Shown one piece after another: positions 51,294 through 59,975 of a stretch of 64,000 bases of DNA. The position numbers were made by a program, and so were the translations under genes. How positions within the stretch are numbered: the first letter of the stretch is position 1; each line of letters starts with the position of its first letter. Under the pieces are notes generated by a model. That model was not told the DNA's origin. It did not search any database and saw nothing but the letters and a program-made list of their open reading frames with translations. The stretch is from Candidatus Manganitrophaceae bacterium (GTDB lineage: Bacteria; Nitrospirota; Nitrospiria; SBBL01; Manganitrophaceae), in assembly GCA_016200325.1 (NCBI GenBank), contig JACQEZ010000005.1, positions 1 through 64,000 on the forward strand, given 5' to 3'.

Positions 51294-52412
51294 TCAACAT
51301 CGGCCGCCTTCAAAAAGAAGCGGCCCCCATTTTTCCTGATGATCCCAAAAGACCACCTCGACCCGCACCATCCAGATCTCCAGCTTTTCGGTCTCTTGGG
51401 AAAGAAGGCCTTTGATCTTAACGGCATCTTTTTCGGTCGTTACGACACGGGTCACCCCTCTCTCCTGCGCCTTCTTTTGAATTCGGCCGAGATCATCCGC
51501 CTGATAGCGGTGATGATCTCGGAAGTTGATCTGCTCCCGCAGATCGACCTGCAATTGCTTCAGAAGGGTCGCAAACGAGTCGGGATTTCCGATCCCGCAA
51601 AAACCGAGAACCGGCTCCCCCGCCAGCGCCTCGGGAGGGAGGGTCGCTCCGGTTCGCACATTCATCCAGGCCGTCGGTTGGAACATCGTTCGAACGCAGG
51701 GACGGCCGAGCCGTTCGAGCTCGCCGATCCACTCCGATGCATCGGATTGATCTGAAGAACGGGTAAAGATGACCACATCGGCCCGGCGGACCTCGGAGAG
51801 CGGCTCCCGAAGGGTCCCCCGCGGAAGGAGGGCGCCGTTTCCAAAGGGATTCGTCGCATCGACCAGGAGCAGATTGAGGTCTCGGTGGAGCCGAATATGT
51901 TGAAAAGCGTCGTCCAAGAGAAGCACATCGAGCTTGAATCGGTTGAGGAGCCACCGGCACCCTTCGAACCGGTCGGGCGAGACGATCACCGGAACCCCCT
52001 TCAGTCGCTGGGCGATGAGGTACGGCTCGTCTCCGACCGCCGATGGATCTTCCAAAATTTCCTGGCCGTCCGAGACCAATCGAAGCGGTCCTTTGTAGGT
52101 CCCTCCATAGCCGCGGCTGACGACCCCGACCGCCGCCCCCCGCCTCTGCCACTCCTCGGCCAGGAAGATGGTAAACGGCGTCTTCCCCGTTCCGCCGACC
52201 GTCAGATTGCCGACGCTGACGACGCGGCAGTCGACCCGCCGCCGCTCGAGAAACCCCTTTTCATAAAGCAAGATTCGAAGACGGCAGAGCAGGCCGTAAA
52301 GCGCGGCAAGCAGCGTAAAGGGGAAGAGAACGACCTCGGAGAGGCCTCTTCCTCGATTCCAAATCCATCGCCAGAGGGCGACCCGCCGACTGGATTTTAA
52401 TTTTCGAGCCAC
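51294..52412 (-). CDS. lpxK: Tetraacyldisaccharide 4'-kinase
   Basis: A 372-residue inner-membrane-associated P-loop kinase that phosphorylates the 4' position of the lipid A disaccharide. A hydrophobic N-terminal helix (about 24-48) is followed by the Walker A SVGNLTVGGTGKTPFTIFLA, VGVVSRGYGGTYKGPLRL, DEPYLIAQRLKGVPVIVSPD and LLLDDAFQHIRLHRDLNLLL (DDxFQH catalytic block). GIGNPDSFATLLKQL and HHRYQADDLGRI continue the family pattern. The start is a GTG at 52412, 16 nt inside waaA; the overlap suggests coupling. Confidence 0.94.
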   Translation of the reverse strand: MARKLKSSRRVALWRWIWNRGRGLSEVVLFPFTLLAALYGLLCRLRILLYEKGFLERRRVDCRVVSVGNLTVGGTGKTPFTIFLAEEWQRRGAAVGVVSRGYGGTYKGPLRLVSDGQEILEDPSAVGDEPYLIAQRLKGVPVIVSPDRFEGCRWLLNRFKLDVLLLDDAFQHIRLHRDLNLLLVDATNPFGNGALLPRGTLREPLSEVRRADVVIFTRSSDQSDASEWIGELERLGRPCVRTMFQPTAWMNVRTGATLPPEALAGEPVLGFCGIGNPDSFATLLKQLQVDLREQINFRDHHRYQADDLGRIQKKAQERGVTRVVTTEKDAVKIKGLLSQETEKLEIWMVRVEVVFWDHQEKWGPLLFEGGRC

Positions 52413-53767
52413 CGGCCCACCTGCTCCAGATTCCGCAGAACCGCGCCGCGATTCGCCAACACCACTTGGTAGGCCGCTTCGCCGCGTTTTTTTAACTCCT
52501 CGGGATGTCGAATCAACCAGAGCATCTGCCCCCCCATCGCCTTCCCGTCGGCCACCTCGATCCCGCCGCCGGCGCGCCGGAGCTGGTCCGCAATCTCTTT
52601 GAAATTCGACATGTGGGGGCCGAAGAAGACCGCCTTCTTCGCAACGGCCGCTTCAAGGACGTTGTGGCCGCCGATCGGCGCCAAGCTCCCCCCGACGAAA
52701 ACCAGGTCGGCCAGCGCATAATACCGATCGAGCTCGCCGATGGTGTCGAGGAGCACCACACGGGGAGTGATTTCGGAGGGCGGAGGGCGGAGTGCGGATT
52801 GAAAATCATTCCGCTCTGCGTCTGGAGCAGATCGCTCGGCCAGGACCGTCTTCCGGAGGAAGGGAACCCCCCGCTCCAAGAGAAGACGCTCCACCCGCTC
52901 CAGCCGCTCCAGATGCCTGGGCGCGATCAGCAGCCGGATCTGCTCGACATCGTCCGAGAGGATACGATACGCATCGAGCACCGCCGCTTCTTCTCCCTCA
53001 TGGGTGCTTCCGGCGATCATTAATCTCTCGCCGGACCGGAGGCCGATCTTTTCAGCCAACTCCGCCATCCGCAATCCGAAATCCGCAATCGCCTCCGTCC
53101 CTCCCGCCGCCTGATCATACTTCATATTCCCCGTTGCCGAGACCCGCTCGGCGGGAGCGCCGAGCGCCCGAATCCGCTCCGCTTCCCGTTCCGTCTGCAT
53201 CAGGAAGAGTCCGACCTCTTCGAGCACGTGCGAGAGGAAAAATCGGATCATCCGATAGCGGCGAAATCCCCGATCGGAGATCCGGCCGTTGATCAGAATG
53301 GAGGGGATCTTTTTTTTGGAGAGGGAGCGAAGGAAGTTCGGCCAGAGTTCGGTCTCCAGAAAGATGAAGAGGGTTGGGGAGACCTTCTCGACCACCGACC
53401 GGGTCACCCAGGGAAGGTCAAAGGGAAAATAGAGAAAGCGGTCGACCCCCCTCAATCGCTGCCGGGCCGCCGCCTGGCCGGTCGGCGTCACCGTCGAGAA
53501 GACGATCGCCGCCTCCGGATAGCGCTCCCGGAGCTTCCGGACGAAAAGCTCGGACGAGATCACCTCTCCCACCGAAACGGCATGGACCCAGATCACCCGC
53601 TTTCCGCGAAGCGGCGCAAAGAAATCGGTCGGATAGCGGCCGAGCCGCTGCATCACCCCCGCGCGATACGCCGGACGCCCCGCCAACCTCCGGAGAAGAA
53701 AGAGGAGCGCCGCGGGGAGCGAGAGGAGAATTAAAATTTGATACAGTCCGAAATAAATCCGCTTCAT
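52397..53767 (-). CDS. waaA: Kdo transferase with repeat-derived insertions
   Basis: A 456-residue GT30 enzyme transferring Kdo from CMP-Kdo to lipid IVA. The N-terminal membrane anchor (about 5-25), WVHAVSVGEVISSELFVRKL, FSTVTPTGQAAARQRL, FLETELWPNFLRSLSKKKIP, LINGRISDRGFRRYR, AGSTHEGEEAAVLDAYR and LVFVGGSLAPIGGHNVLEA are the classic signatures. Two in-frame insertions relative to the family are encoded by dispersed repeat sequence: about residues 226-235 (IADFGLRMAE) and 320-333 (NDFQSALRPPPSEI). Both fall in loops between domains or strands, so the enzyme probably still works. Length is about 30 residues above the usual 425. Confidence 0.93.
   Translation of the reverse strand: MKRIYFGLYQILILLSLPAALLFLLRRLAGRPAYRAGVMQRLGRYPTDFFAPLRGKRVIWVHAVSVGEVISSELFVRKLRERYPEAAIVFSTVTPTGQAAARQRLRGVDRFLYFPFDLPWVTRSVVEKVSPTLFIFLETELWPNFLRSLSKKKIPSILINGRISDRGFRRYRMIRFFLSHVLEEVGLFLMQTEREAERIRALGAPAERVSATGNMKYDQAAGGTEAIADFGLRMAELAEKIGLRSGERLMIAGSTHEGEEAAVLDAYRILSDDVEQIRLLIAPRHLERLERVERLLLERGVPFLRKTVLAERSAPDAERNDFQSALRPPPSEITPRVVLLDTIGELDRYYALADLVFVGGSLAPIGGHNVLEAAVAKKAVFFGPHMSNFKEIADQLRRAGGGIEVADGKAMGGQMLWLIRHPEELKKRGEAAYQVVLANRGAVLRNLEQVGRWLEN
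52770..52806. repeat. Dispersed repeat copy inside waaA (residues about 320-333)
   Basis: The segment begins ATTTCGGAGGGCGGAGGGCG, with the 7-bp unit GGGCGGA repeated, and ends GTGCGGATTGAAAAT. It matches the palindrome arm beside waaC (ATTTCGGATTGCGGA) and encodes NDFQSALRPPPSEI in waaA without breaking the frame. Confidence 0.7.
53061..53089. repeat. Dispersed repeat copy inside waaA (residues about 226-235)
   Basis: The plus strand reads TCCGCCATCCGCAATCCGAA then ATCCGCAAT, made of alternating TCCGCAATCCGAAAT words found in the palindrome at 47676-47739. It encodes IADFGLRMAE in waaA in frame, between the two Rossmann domains of the enzyme. Confidence 0.7.
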
Positions 53768-53800
53768 TGCATCCTATCAGCGCGGGGCGCAACGATCTCC

Positions 53801-55549
53801 TCACCCGTCCCGACCGGTGACCCCTTCTTCTTGAAACTGCATTTGGTAGACTTTCCGATAAGGGCCGTCGCGACGCATCAGCTCTTCATGTCGTCCCTGC
53901 TCCACGATTCTTCCCTGATCGACCACCAAAATGCAGCTCGCCCGCTGCACCGTCGAAAGCCGATGGGCGATCACAAACGTCGTCCGGTTTTGCATCAAGT
54001 TCATCAAGGCCTTTTGGACGATGAACTCCGATTCGGCGTCGAGCGCCGAGGTCGCTTCGTCCAAAATCAAGATCGGCGGGTTCTTCAATAGGGCGCGTGC
54101 GATCGCGATCCGCTGCCGCTCTCCCCCGGAGAGATTCGCCCCCCCTTTCTCGACGACGGTATCATACCCTTTCTGCATTTTCCCGATGAAGAGATGGGCA
54201 TAGGCCGCCTCGGCGGCGCGGACCACCTCCTCGTCGGAGATCTGATCGAGCCCGTAGGCGATGTTCCATCGGACGGTGTCGTCGAAGAGGACCACCTCCT
54301 GGCTGACAATCCCGATCTGGCTCCGAAGCGAGGCGAGATGGATCTCTTGAATCGGGATGCCGTCGATCAGGATCCTTCCCTCTTTCGGCTCATAAAAGCG
54401 GGGGAGCATGTTCACCAGCGTCGTTTTTCCGGCGCCGCTGCTCCCGACGAGCGCAATCATCTCTCCCGGACGCGCCTTGAGGCTGATGTTCGAGAGGGTG
54501 GCCGATTGAATCCCGTCATACGAGAAGGAGACGTTTTGAAATTCAATCTCTCCCCGCAGGCTCGGCACCTTGCGATGGCCGGTATCGACCTCGCGCTCAT
54601 TCCGATCGTCGAGGATCATGAAAACCCGCTCCGCCGCCGCGAGCGCCTGCTGCAAGATATTGTTTGCCGAGCTGAGCCCTTTCATCGGGGCATACATCAT
54701 CATCGAGGCGGCCATAAACGAGAAGAAGGTTCCGGGGGTCATCTGATCGGAAATCACCTGATAACCGCCGTACCAGATAATCGCCGCCGCGCCGATGCTG
54801 CCGAAGGTCTCCATCATCGGGCTGGTCAGCTCGGAGACCGACGTGGCGCGCATTACATTTTTGAAGTAGTTGAGGTTCTTCTTCTCGAAGCGCTCGGTCT
54901 CGAAATCCTCCCGGCCGAACGCCTTCACGATCCGAATCCCGGCGAAGGTCTCCTGGAGAACGCTGGTCAGGTCGCCGATTTTCTCCTGCCCCATCCGCGC
55001 GATCTTCCGAAGCCGGCGTCCCACCCGAATCATCGGATAGGTGGCGAAGGGAATCGCAACGACCGAGGCGAGGGCGAGCTGCCAGTTTTGATAGAAGATC
55101 ACGGCGGTCAGCGCCGCCATCGTCAGCGTCTGCTGGAAGAGATCCTTCACGACGGTGGAGACCGCCGTCTGCATCAATCCGACATCGTTGATGACCCGCG
55201 ACATCAGCTTGCCGGTCGCGTTTTTGGCGTGAAACCCGATCGGCAGGAGCAAAATGTGATGGTAGAGGTTCTTCCGGATGTCGGCGATGATCCGATTGCC
55301 GATATACCGAACGAGGTAGGCCTGGCCGTAGTTGAAGGCCCCCTTCAAAAAAGCGACGACGATGATCGTCACCGGAAGGAGCATCAACATCTTTACATCT
55401 TTTCGAATAAAGACGTCATCCAACACCGGCCGGACCAGCCAGGCGTAGGCGGCGGTGAGCAAGGCCACCATCGCGCTGCAAAAAAAGGCGGCGCTCAGCG
55501 TCCAGCGATACGGCTTTAGAAATCCGAGCAATCGAAGATAAAGCTTCAT
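53801..55549 (-). CDS. msbA: Lipid A/LPS flippase ABC exporter
   Basis: A 582-residue half-transporter with a six-helix membrane domain (1-320) and a nucleotide-binding domain. It starts MKLYLRLLGFLKPYRW; the ATPase part has Walker A LVGSSGAGKTTLVNML, the Q-loop IGIVSQEVVLFDDTVRWNIA, the signature NLSGGERQRIAIARALLKNP, Walker B ILILDEATSALD and the switch VIAHRLSTV. It moves lipid A-core across the inner membrane. I start at the ATG at 55549, overlapping the lpxB stop by 4 nt; the 143-residue upstream extension of this frame is a low-complexity antisense-like shadow within lpxB. Confidence 0.95.
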   Translation of the reverse strand: MKLYLRLLGFLKPYRWTLSAAFFCSAMVALLTAAYAWLVRPVLDDVFIRKDVKMLMLLPVTIIVVAFLKGAFNYGQAYLVRYIGNRIIADIRKNLYHHILLLPIGFHAKNATGKLMSRVINDVGLMQTAVSTVVKDLFQQTLTMAALTAVIFYQNWQLALASVVAIPFATYPMIRVGRRLRKIARMGQEKIGDLTSVLQETFAGIRIVKAFGREDFETERFEKKNLNYFKNVMRATSVSELTSPMMETFGSIGAAAIIWYGGYQVISDQMTPGTFFSFMAASMMMYAPMKGLSSANNILQQALAAAERVFMILDDRNEREVDTGHRKVPSLRGEIEFQNVSFSYDGIQSATLSNISLKARPGEMIALVGSSGAGKTTLVNMLPRFYEPKEGRILIDGIPIQEIHLASLRSQIGIVSQEVVLFDDTVRWNIAYGLDQISDEEVVRAAEAAYAHLFIGKMQKGYDTVVEKGGANLSGGERQRIAIARALLKNPPILILDEATSALDAESEFIVQKALMNLMQNRTTFVIAHRLSTVQRASCILVVDQGRIVEQGRHEELMRRDGPYRKVYQMQFQEEGVTGRDG

Positions 55550-56751
55550 CCGGTCCCTCGCGGTGACTTTCTCTCTCGCATCACCCTTCCCCTTTTCAAT
55601 CTCTCTAAAATGACGGCCGCGGCACGGCTCGACGCGCCGGCGGCCCCGAGGCGCTCCGCCACCTCTTTCAAATCGCCCTTCATCCGCTCGCGCGCAACGC
55701 CGTCTTTCAGGAGGCGGCCGACCTCCTGCCGAATCCGCTCGGGAGAGGCCTCCGCCTGAATGAGCTCCGGCACGATCGGCCTTCCGGCGACGATGTTGAC
55801 CAGACCGATCGATTTCAACCGGATCAGCCGCCGTGCCAGCCAGTAGGTGAGCGGAGAAAGCTTGTAGACGATCACCATCGGCGCCTGCGCCAGCGCCGTC
55901 TGGAGCGTCGCCGTTCCCGAGGCGACGACCACCGCATCGGACGCCCGAAGCACCTCCTGAAATTCCCCCTCGACACACCGGAGAGGAAGATCAACCCGCC
56001 GCGTGAGGTCCAAGACCCACTCCTTCGACAGGGAGGGAGCGACCGGGACCAACAGCTGCAGACCGGGGATCTCTTTTGCCAGCAGCGCCATCGCCTCGAG
56101 CATCGTCGGCAGGTGCGAGAGAACTTCCCGATGCCGGCTTCCGGGGAGAAGGCCGATCGTGGTTCCCTCGGGAAGCAGACCGCATCCCTCAAGATAAGCC
56201 GACTTCGACGGATACTTCAGTTGAGCCGAGGCGGCCTCGTCGAGCAGCGGATGGCCGACAAACTCGCAGGGGATTCCCGCTTCGGTATAGATCCGCTCTT
56301 CGAACGGCAAAATAACCAACATCTGATCGATCCGCTCCCCGATCGTCTTCACCCGACCGGCCCGCCAAGCCCAGACCTGGGGGCTGATATAATAGACCAC
56401 CGGGACCCCCCGCTGCTTGGCCGCCTTCGCGAGGCGGAGATTGAAATCGGGATAGTCGATCAGGACCAGAAGATCGACCCCGCTCTCCAGCGTTTTGACC
56501 CCCATGCGGTATGCCTCCCATACCGACTTTAAATGGAGGAAGACTTCAAAAATACCGACCACGCCGAGCTGCGCGATGTCGAAGATCACTTCTACTCCGG
56601 CGCGCCGCATCGCCGTGCCGCCGAAGCCGACGATTTGGAGCGAGGGATCCTCTTTCAACAGCGCCTCGGCCAGCGCCCCGCCGTGGAGATCGCCGGAGGC
56701 CTCGCCCGCCACCATCATGATGCGGGCCGGATTGGGTGACTGCGCCGTCAT
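55546..56751 (-). CDS. lpxB: Lipid A disaccharide synthase
   Basis: A 401-residue GT19 enzyme joining UDP-2,3-diacylglucosamine and lipid X. MMVAGEASGDLHGGALAEAL is the family N-terminus, VFLHLKSVWEAYRMG, LVLIDYPDFNLRLAKAAKQR, VYYISPQVWAWRAGRVKTIG and PFEERIYTEAGIPCEFVGHP are LpxB hallmarks, and ASGTATLQTALAQAPMVIVY completes it. The frame extends 91 codons upstream of the ATG at 56751 with no conserved residues and crosses the end of the Gfo/Idh gene, so I reject that longer start. Four nt overlap with msbA. Confidence 0.96.
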   Translation of the reverse strand: MTAQSPNPARIMMVAGEASGDLHGGALAEALLKEDPSLQIVGFGGTAMRRAGVEVIFDIAQLGVVGIFEVFLHLKSVWEAYRMGVKTLESGVDLLVLIDYPDFNLRLAKAAKQRGVPVVYYISPQVWAWRAGRVKTIGERIDQMLVILPFEERIYTEAGIPCEFVGHPLLDEAASAQLKYPSKSAYLEGCGLLPEGTTIGLLPGSRHREVLSHLPTMLEAMALLAKEIPGLQLLVPVAPSLSKEWVLDLTRRVDLPLRCVEGEFQEVLRASDAVVVASGTATLQTALAQAPMVIVYKLSPLTYWLARRLIRLKSIGLVNIVAGRPIVPELIQAEASPERIRQEVGRLLKDGVARERMKGDLKEVAERLGAAGASSRAAAVILERLKRGRVMRERKSPRGTG

Positions 56752-56833
56752 TGGTTCAACCGCGATGAGAATGCGAAGTGTGGAGGCGCGTTCGGAGGGG
56801 AGAGACGAACCGGTTCGGAGGACGACGCCACAT

Positions 56834-57829
56834 TCAGGAACCGCTTTCCGCGTTGGAGAATCCGCTTTCCGCGTTGCCTGGGTTGCTCTTGATGAGGTCG
56901 ACCACCTGAAGCGCCACGGCCAGCGCCCTTCGCCCATCTTCCCCGGAAACCTTCGGCACCGTTCGCGTCCGGACCGCCTCCAGGAACGAAGAGAGCTCCG
57001 CTTTGAGCGGCTCCTCCTTTTCAATCTCCACCTTGTCGATCGTGACCTCCGGCCGCGCGGCGTCGGGCCGGACGATCCGTCGGCAAATCACCAGCTCCTG
57101 TTGAAGGTAGTCGAGGGAGAGGTAGGTATCGGGTTGGAAAATCCGGATCTTCCGCATCCGCTCGCGCGAGACCCGGCTCGCGGTGACGTTGGCGACACAG
57201 CCGTTCGCAAAGGCGAGCCGGACGTTGGCGATGTCAATTTGAGCGCTTAACACCGGCACCCCGGTGGCGCGCACCTCGACCAGCTCGGACGGCACCAAGG
57301 AGAGGATGATGTCGATGTCATGAATCATCAGGTCGAGAATCACATGGACATCGGTTCCCCGTTCGATGAACGGCCCCATCCGATGGCATTCAATAAACCG
57401 TGGCTGAACGAGCCCCTCTTTGAGTTTTCGGACCCCGGCGTTGAATCGCTCGACATGCCCGACCTGCAGCATCCGCCCCTTCTGTTCGGCCAATACCAAG
57501 AGCGCATCGGCCTCTTGCAGCGTCGCCGTCATCGGCTTCTCTAAAAGGAGATCGACGCCGTTTTCCAACAAGGACTTCGCCACCTTGAAGTGAGCGGGGG
57601 TCGGGACGACGACGCTCGCCGCATCGATCTTTCCGAAGAGGGCGGCCGCGTCGGTATAAGCGCCGCAGCCCCGGTCGGCGGCGATCTTCTCCGCCCGCTC
57701 GAGGTGGGTATCGACGACCCCAACGAGCTCGACCCCGGGGAGCTCCGAGTAGATCCGCGCATGGTGCTCCCCCAGATAGCCGACCCCGATGACCGCCACC
57801 CTGATCTTGTTTTTCGTTTGTTCCGTCAT
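56834..57829 (-). CDS. Gfo/Idh/MocA family oxidoreductase (GnnA-like candidate)
   Basis: A 331-residue NAD(P)-dependent oxidoreductase. VAVIGVGYLGEHHARIYSEL binds the cofactor, VVPTPAHFKVAKSLLENGVD contains the family motif, LLLEKPMTATLQEADALLVL the EKP lysine, and HVERFNAGVRKLKEG and ILDLMIHDIDIILSLVP the substrate side with the conserved DxxxHD. The position between lpxI and lpxB recalls GnnA, which oxidises UDP-GlcNAc at C3 for amide-linked lipid A, but no GnnB aminotransferase is in the window. The C-terminus NAESGFSNAESGS is a tandem repeat not seen in relatives. Its start overlaps lpxI by 4 nt. Confidence 0.86.
   Translation of the reverse strand: MTEQTKNKIRVAVIGVGYLGEHHARIYSELPGVELVGVVDTHLERAEKIAADRGCGAYTDAAALFGKIDAASVVVPTPAHFKVAKSLLENGVDLLLEKPMTATLQEADALLVLAEQKGRMLQVGHVERFNAGVRKLKEGLVQPRFIECHRMGPFIERGTDVHVILDLMIHDIDIILSLVPSELVEVRATGVPVLSAQIDIANVRLAFANGCVANVTASRVSRERMRKIRIFQPDTYLSLDYLQQELVICRRIVRPDAARPEVTIDKVEIEKEEPLKAELSSFLEAVRTRTVPKVSGEDGRRALAVALQVVDLIKSNPGNAESGFSNAESGS
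56841..56875. repeat. Short 21-bp-period tandem repeat at the end of the Gfo/Idh gene
   Basis: CCGCTTTCCGCGTT occurs at 56841-56854 and again at 56862-56875. The 21-bp period equals seven codons and produces the twin NAESG words at the C-terminus. The words resemble those of the dispersed repeats in waaA. Confidence 0.7.
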
Positions 57830-58686
57830 GTCGTTGTCTGTCCTTGCTGCGGCGGCCCCCCCGCGTGGCCGGAGCGATCAGACCAGCCGACGACCGCGAT
57901 CCCCGCGGCCGCAGCCTCCCGCAGGAGCTTTTCTTTTTCGAGCAAGAGGGTCTTCCCCGCTTCGACCGCCAAGACAGCGGCCCCGACTTCGATCATCGCT
58001 TCGATCGTCCCCGGTCCAACGGCCGGAACGTCAAAACGGAAATCTTGTTGCGGCTTACAAATCTTGATGACGACCGCTTTTTCTCTCCCGAGGCCGCCGC
58101 CGCGCCGAATGGTGGCGTCGGTCCCCTCGATCGCCTCGACAGCAAGCACTACGCCGTTTCGGACAACGATGCACTGCCCGATGTCGAGCGCGCCGATCTG
58201 CTTGGCGACCGGCCATCCCCACTCGATCTCTTCCCGCTCCGCCGCGGTCATACGCCGGGTCATCTCCCCCTCCACGGCGAGCAACGAGGAGAGATAGAGG
58301 GTCGACTCCCGAATCCGGATCTCTTCCCGCTCCAGCTCTCCGGCGAAGGCCCGGAGCATCGCGTCGTCTTTTTTCTCCCGCATCCGGGCAAGCAGGGTGA
58401 GCGCCCGAAAATCGGGCCGCATCTCGAAGAGGCGCGTCTTCCGAATGCCGCCCGCCATCACCGCATCCGAGATGCCGGCCTTCTTGAAGAAGGAGATCAG
58501 CTTTCCGATCTGGCCGACGCGGATCCAAAGGATCTGATCGACCTTGTCGGAGAGCTCCGGCTCGGTCTCCCCGGTATGGGCGACGGCGACGACCGAGAGA
58601 CCGGCCTGCTTGGCGGTCTCGGCGAAGATCAATGGGAAACGCCCATTGCCCGCGATCAACCCGATCTTACGTGGAGCGATTTCCAT
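57826..58686 (-). CDS. lpxI: UDP-2,3-diacylglucosamine hydrolase, LpxI type
   Basis: A 286-residue DUF1009 protein. IGLIAGNGRFPLIFAETAKQ is the N-terminal LpxI block, WIRVGQIGKLISFFKKAGIS and VMAGGIRKTRLFEMRPDFRA follow, and the catalytic C-terminal domain shows NGVVLAVEAIEGTDATIRRG, GREKAVVIKICKPQQDFRFD and VPAVGPGTIEAMIEVGA. LpxI hydrolyses UDP-diacylglucosamine to lipid X, replacing LpxH. It lies between lpxA (48 bp) and the Gfo/Idh gene (4-nt overlap). Confidence 0.94.
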   Translation of the reverse strand: MEIAPRKIGLIAGNGRFPLIFAETAKQAGLSVVAVAHTGETEPELSDKVDQILWIRVGQIGKLISFFKKAGISDAVMAGGIRKTRLFEMRPDFRALTLLARMREKKDDAMLRAFAGELEREEIRIRESTLYLSSLLAVEGEMTRRMTAAEREEIEWGWPVAKQIGALDIGQCIVVRNGVVLAVEAIEGTDATIRRGGGLGREKAVVIKICKPQQDFRFDVPAVGPGTIEAMIEVGAAVLAVEAGKTLLLEKEKLLREAAAAGIAVVGWSDRSGHAGGPPQQGQTTT

Positions 58687-58734
58687 CTGGATGCCGCAAG
58701 CCTCCCCGCCCTGTCTCGCTGCTGCCTGATCTGA

Positions 58735-59508
58735 TCATCGAGAGATTCCCCTCTCCGACCGCTCCACAAAGGAGACGAGCGATTCGACCTCGCCGACCTC
58801 TTTCCACTTCTCCCGCGCCTGCTTGGCCGCCTCGCGAAACGTCAACCCAGAGCGGAAGAGGAGCTTATAGGCCCCCTTCAGCGCCTCGATTTTCTCCTTC
58901 GAGAAACCGTGACGCTTCAGTCCGATGAGGTTGAGGCCATACAGCTTCGCCCGATTGCCAGCGACGCTGACGAACGGGGGAACATCCTGCGCCACCGCCG
59001 AGCATCCGCCGATCATCGAATAGGCGCCGATGTTGACGAACTGATGGATCCCGGACAGTCCGCCGAGGATCGCATGATCGCCGATGGTGATATGTCCCGC
59101 CAAGGTGGCGGCATTGGCCAGGATCACCTGGTTGCCGACGATGCAATCATGCGCCACATGGACATAGGCCATGAAAAAGTTTCGATCGCCGATCACCGTC
59201 TCCCCGCGCCCCTGCGCCGTCCCCCGGTTCAGCGTCACATACTCCCGAAAGGTATTCTGGCGGCCGATCTTCAGCCAGGTCGGCTCCCCTTTGTATTTTA
59301 AATCTTGCGGCGCCTGGCCGATCGAGGCGAAAGGGTAGAAGGTGCAGCCTTCGCCGATCTCCGTCCACCCGTCGATGACGACATGCGCTCCGACCTTTGT
59401 CCCACCGGCGATTTTGACATGCTCGCCGATCACCGAATAGGGGCCGACCTCCACCGTCGGGTCGAGCTCCGCTTTCGGGTGGACGAGGGCGCTCGGATGA
59501 ATGCTCAC
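58735..59508 (-). CDS. lpxA: UDP-N-acetylglucosamine O-acyltransferase
   Basis: A 257-residue left-handed beta-helix acyltransferase, the first step of lipid A synthesis. Hexapeptide repeats run from [20 protein letters not shown] on. [20 protein letters not shown] contains the catalytic His, [20 protein letters not shown] the acyl-carrier contact, and [20 protein letters not shown] the C-terminal helices. Length matches E. coli LpxA (262). If the neighbouring Gfo/Idh is GnnA-like, it might use the 3-amino sugar, but this cannot be seen. Its start overlaps fabZ by 4 nt. Confidence 0.96.
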   Translation of the reverse strand: MSIHPSALVHPKAELDPTVEVGPYSVIGEHVKIAGGTKVGAHVVIDGWTEIGEGCTFYPFASIGQAPQDLKYKGEPTWLKIGRQNTFREYVTLNRGTAQGRGETVIGDRNFFMAYVHVAHDCIVGNQVILANAATLAGHITIGDHAILGGLSGIHQFVNIGAYSMIGGCSAVAQDVPPFVSVAGNRAKLYGLNLIGLKRHGFSKEKIEALKGAYKLLFRSGLTFREAAKQAREKWKEVGEVESLVSFVERSERGISR

Positions 59509-59975
59509 TTCTCTATTCCTCCCTTGGCCCCCTGGCCGAGCATCGCCTTGAGCTCCGCTTCGGCGGCGAGCTTTCCGTCGACGTATGCCATTCCTTTCAA
59601 TTTCCAGAACGGCGGCCGTTCTTGAATGACCTCGACCTCGATCCTCAGTTGGTCGCCGGGATAGACCGGCTTCCTGAATTTTGCCTTGTCGATCCCGAGG
59701 AAGAATACCAGCTGCCCCTCGCTCCCCTTTGCCGATTTGAAGGCAAGGACCCCGCCGACCTGCGCCATCGACTCGATGATCAACACCCCCGGCATGATCG
59801 GATGCTTCGGAAAGTGTCCCTGAAAGAACGGCTCGTTGATCGTCACATTCTTAAAGCCGACGATCCGCTTTCCCGGCTCGATTTCGATAATCCGGTCGAC
59901 CAGCAAAAAGGGATAACGGTGCGGCAAGATTTCCGTGATCTCTCCGATATCGATGACCTGCTCCTTAATATCCAT
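59505..59975 (-). CDS. fabZ: 3-hydroxyacyl-ACP dehydratase
   Basis: A 156-residue hot-dog-fold dehydratase. [20 protein letters not shown] is the N-terminal block, [20 protein letters not shown] contains the catalytic His54, and [15 protein letters not shown] the catalytic Glu68. It dehydrates 3-hydroxyacyl-ACP for fatty acid synthesis and competes with LpxA/LpxD for substrate, so it commonly sits between lpxD and lpxA. Here the ATG shares one base with the lpxD stop (TGATG), pointing to coupled translation. Confidence 0.96.
   Translation of the reverse strand: MDIKEQVIDIGEITEILPHRYPFLLVDRIIEIEPGKRIVGFKNVTINEPFFQGHFPKHPIMPGVLIIESMAQVGGVLAFKSAKGSEGQLVFFLGIDKAKFRKPVYPGDQLRIEVEVIQERPPFWKLKGMAYVDGKLAAEAELKAMLGQGAKGGIEK

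Noticed and set aside
54194-55519. 441-codon plus-strand open frame antisense to msbA
   Set aside because: No domain, highly His/Arg/Asp-rich, and fully explained by the conserved msbA gene on the opposite strand.
55550-55978. N-terminal extension of the msbA frame by 143 residues
   Set aside because: The extension is Arg/Gly-rich and non-conserved and lies entirely within lpxB in another frame. The ATG at 55549 gives the normal MsbA start and length.
56752-57024. N-terminal extension of the lpxB frame by 91 residues
   Set aside because: Arg/Ser-rich, no family similarity, and it overlaps the end of the Gfo/Idh gene. The ATG at 56751 gives a standard LpxB.
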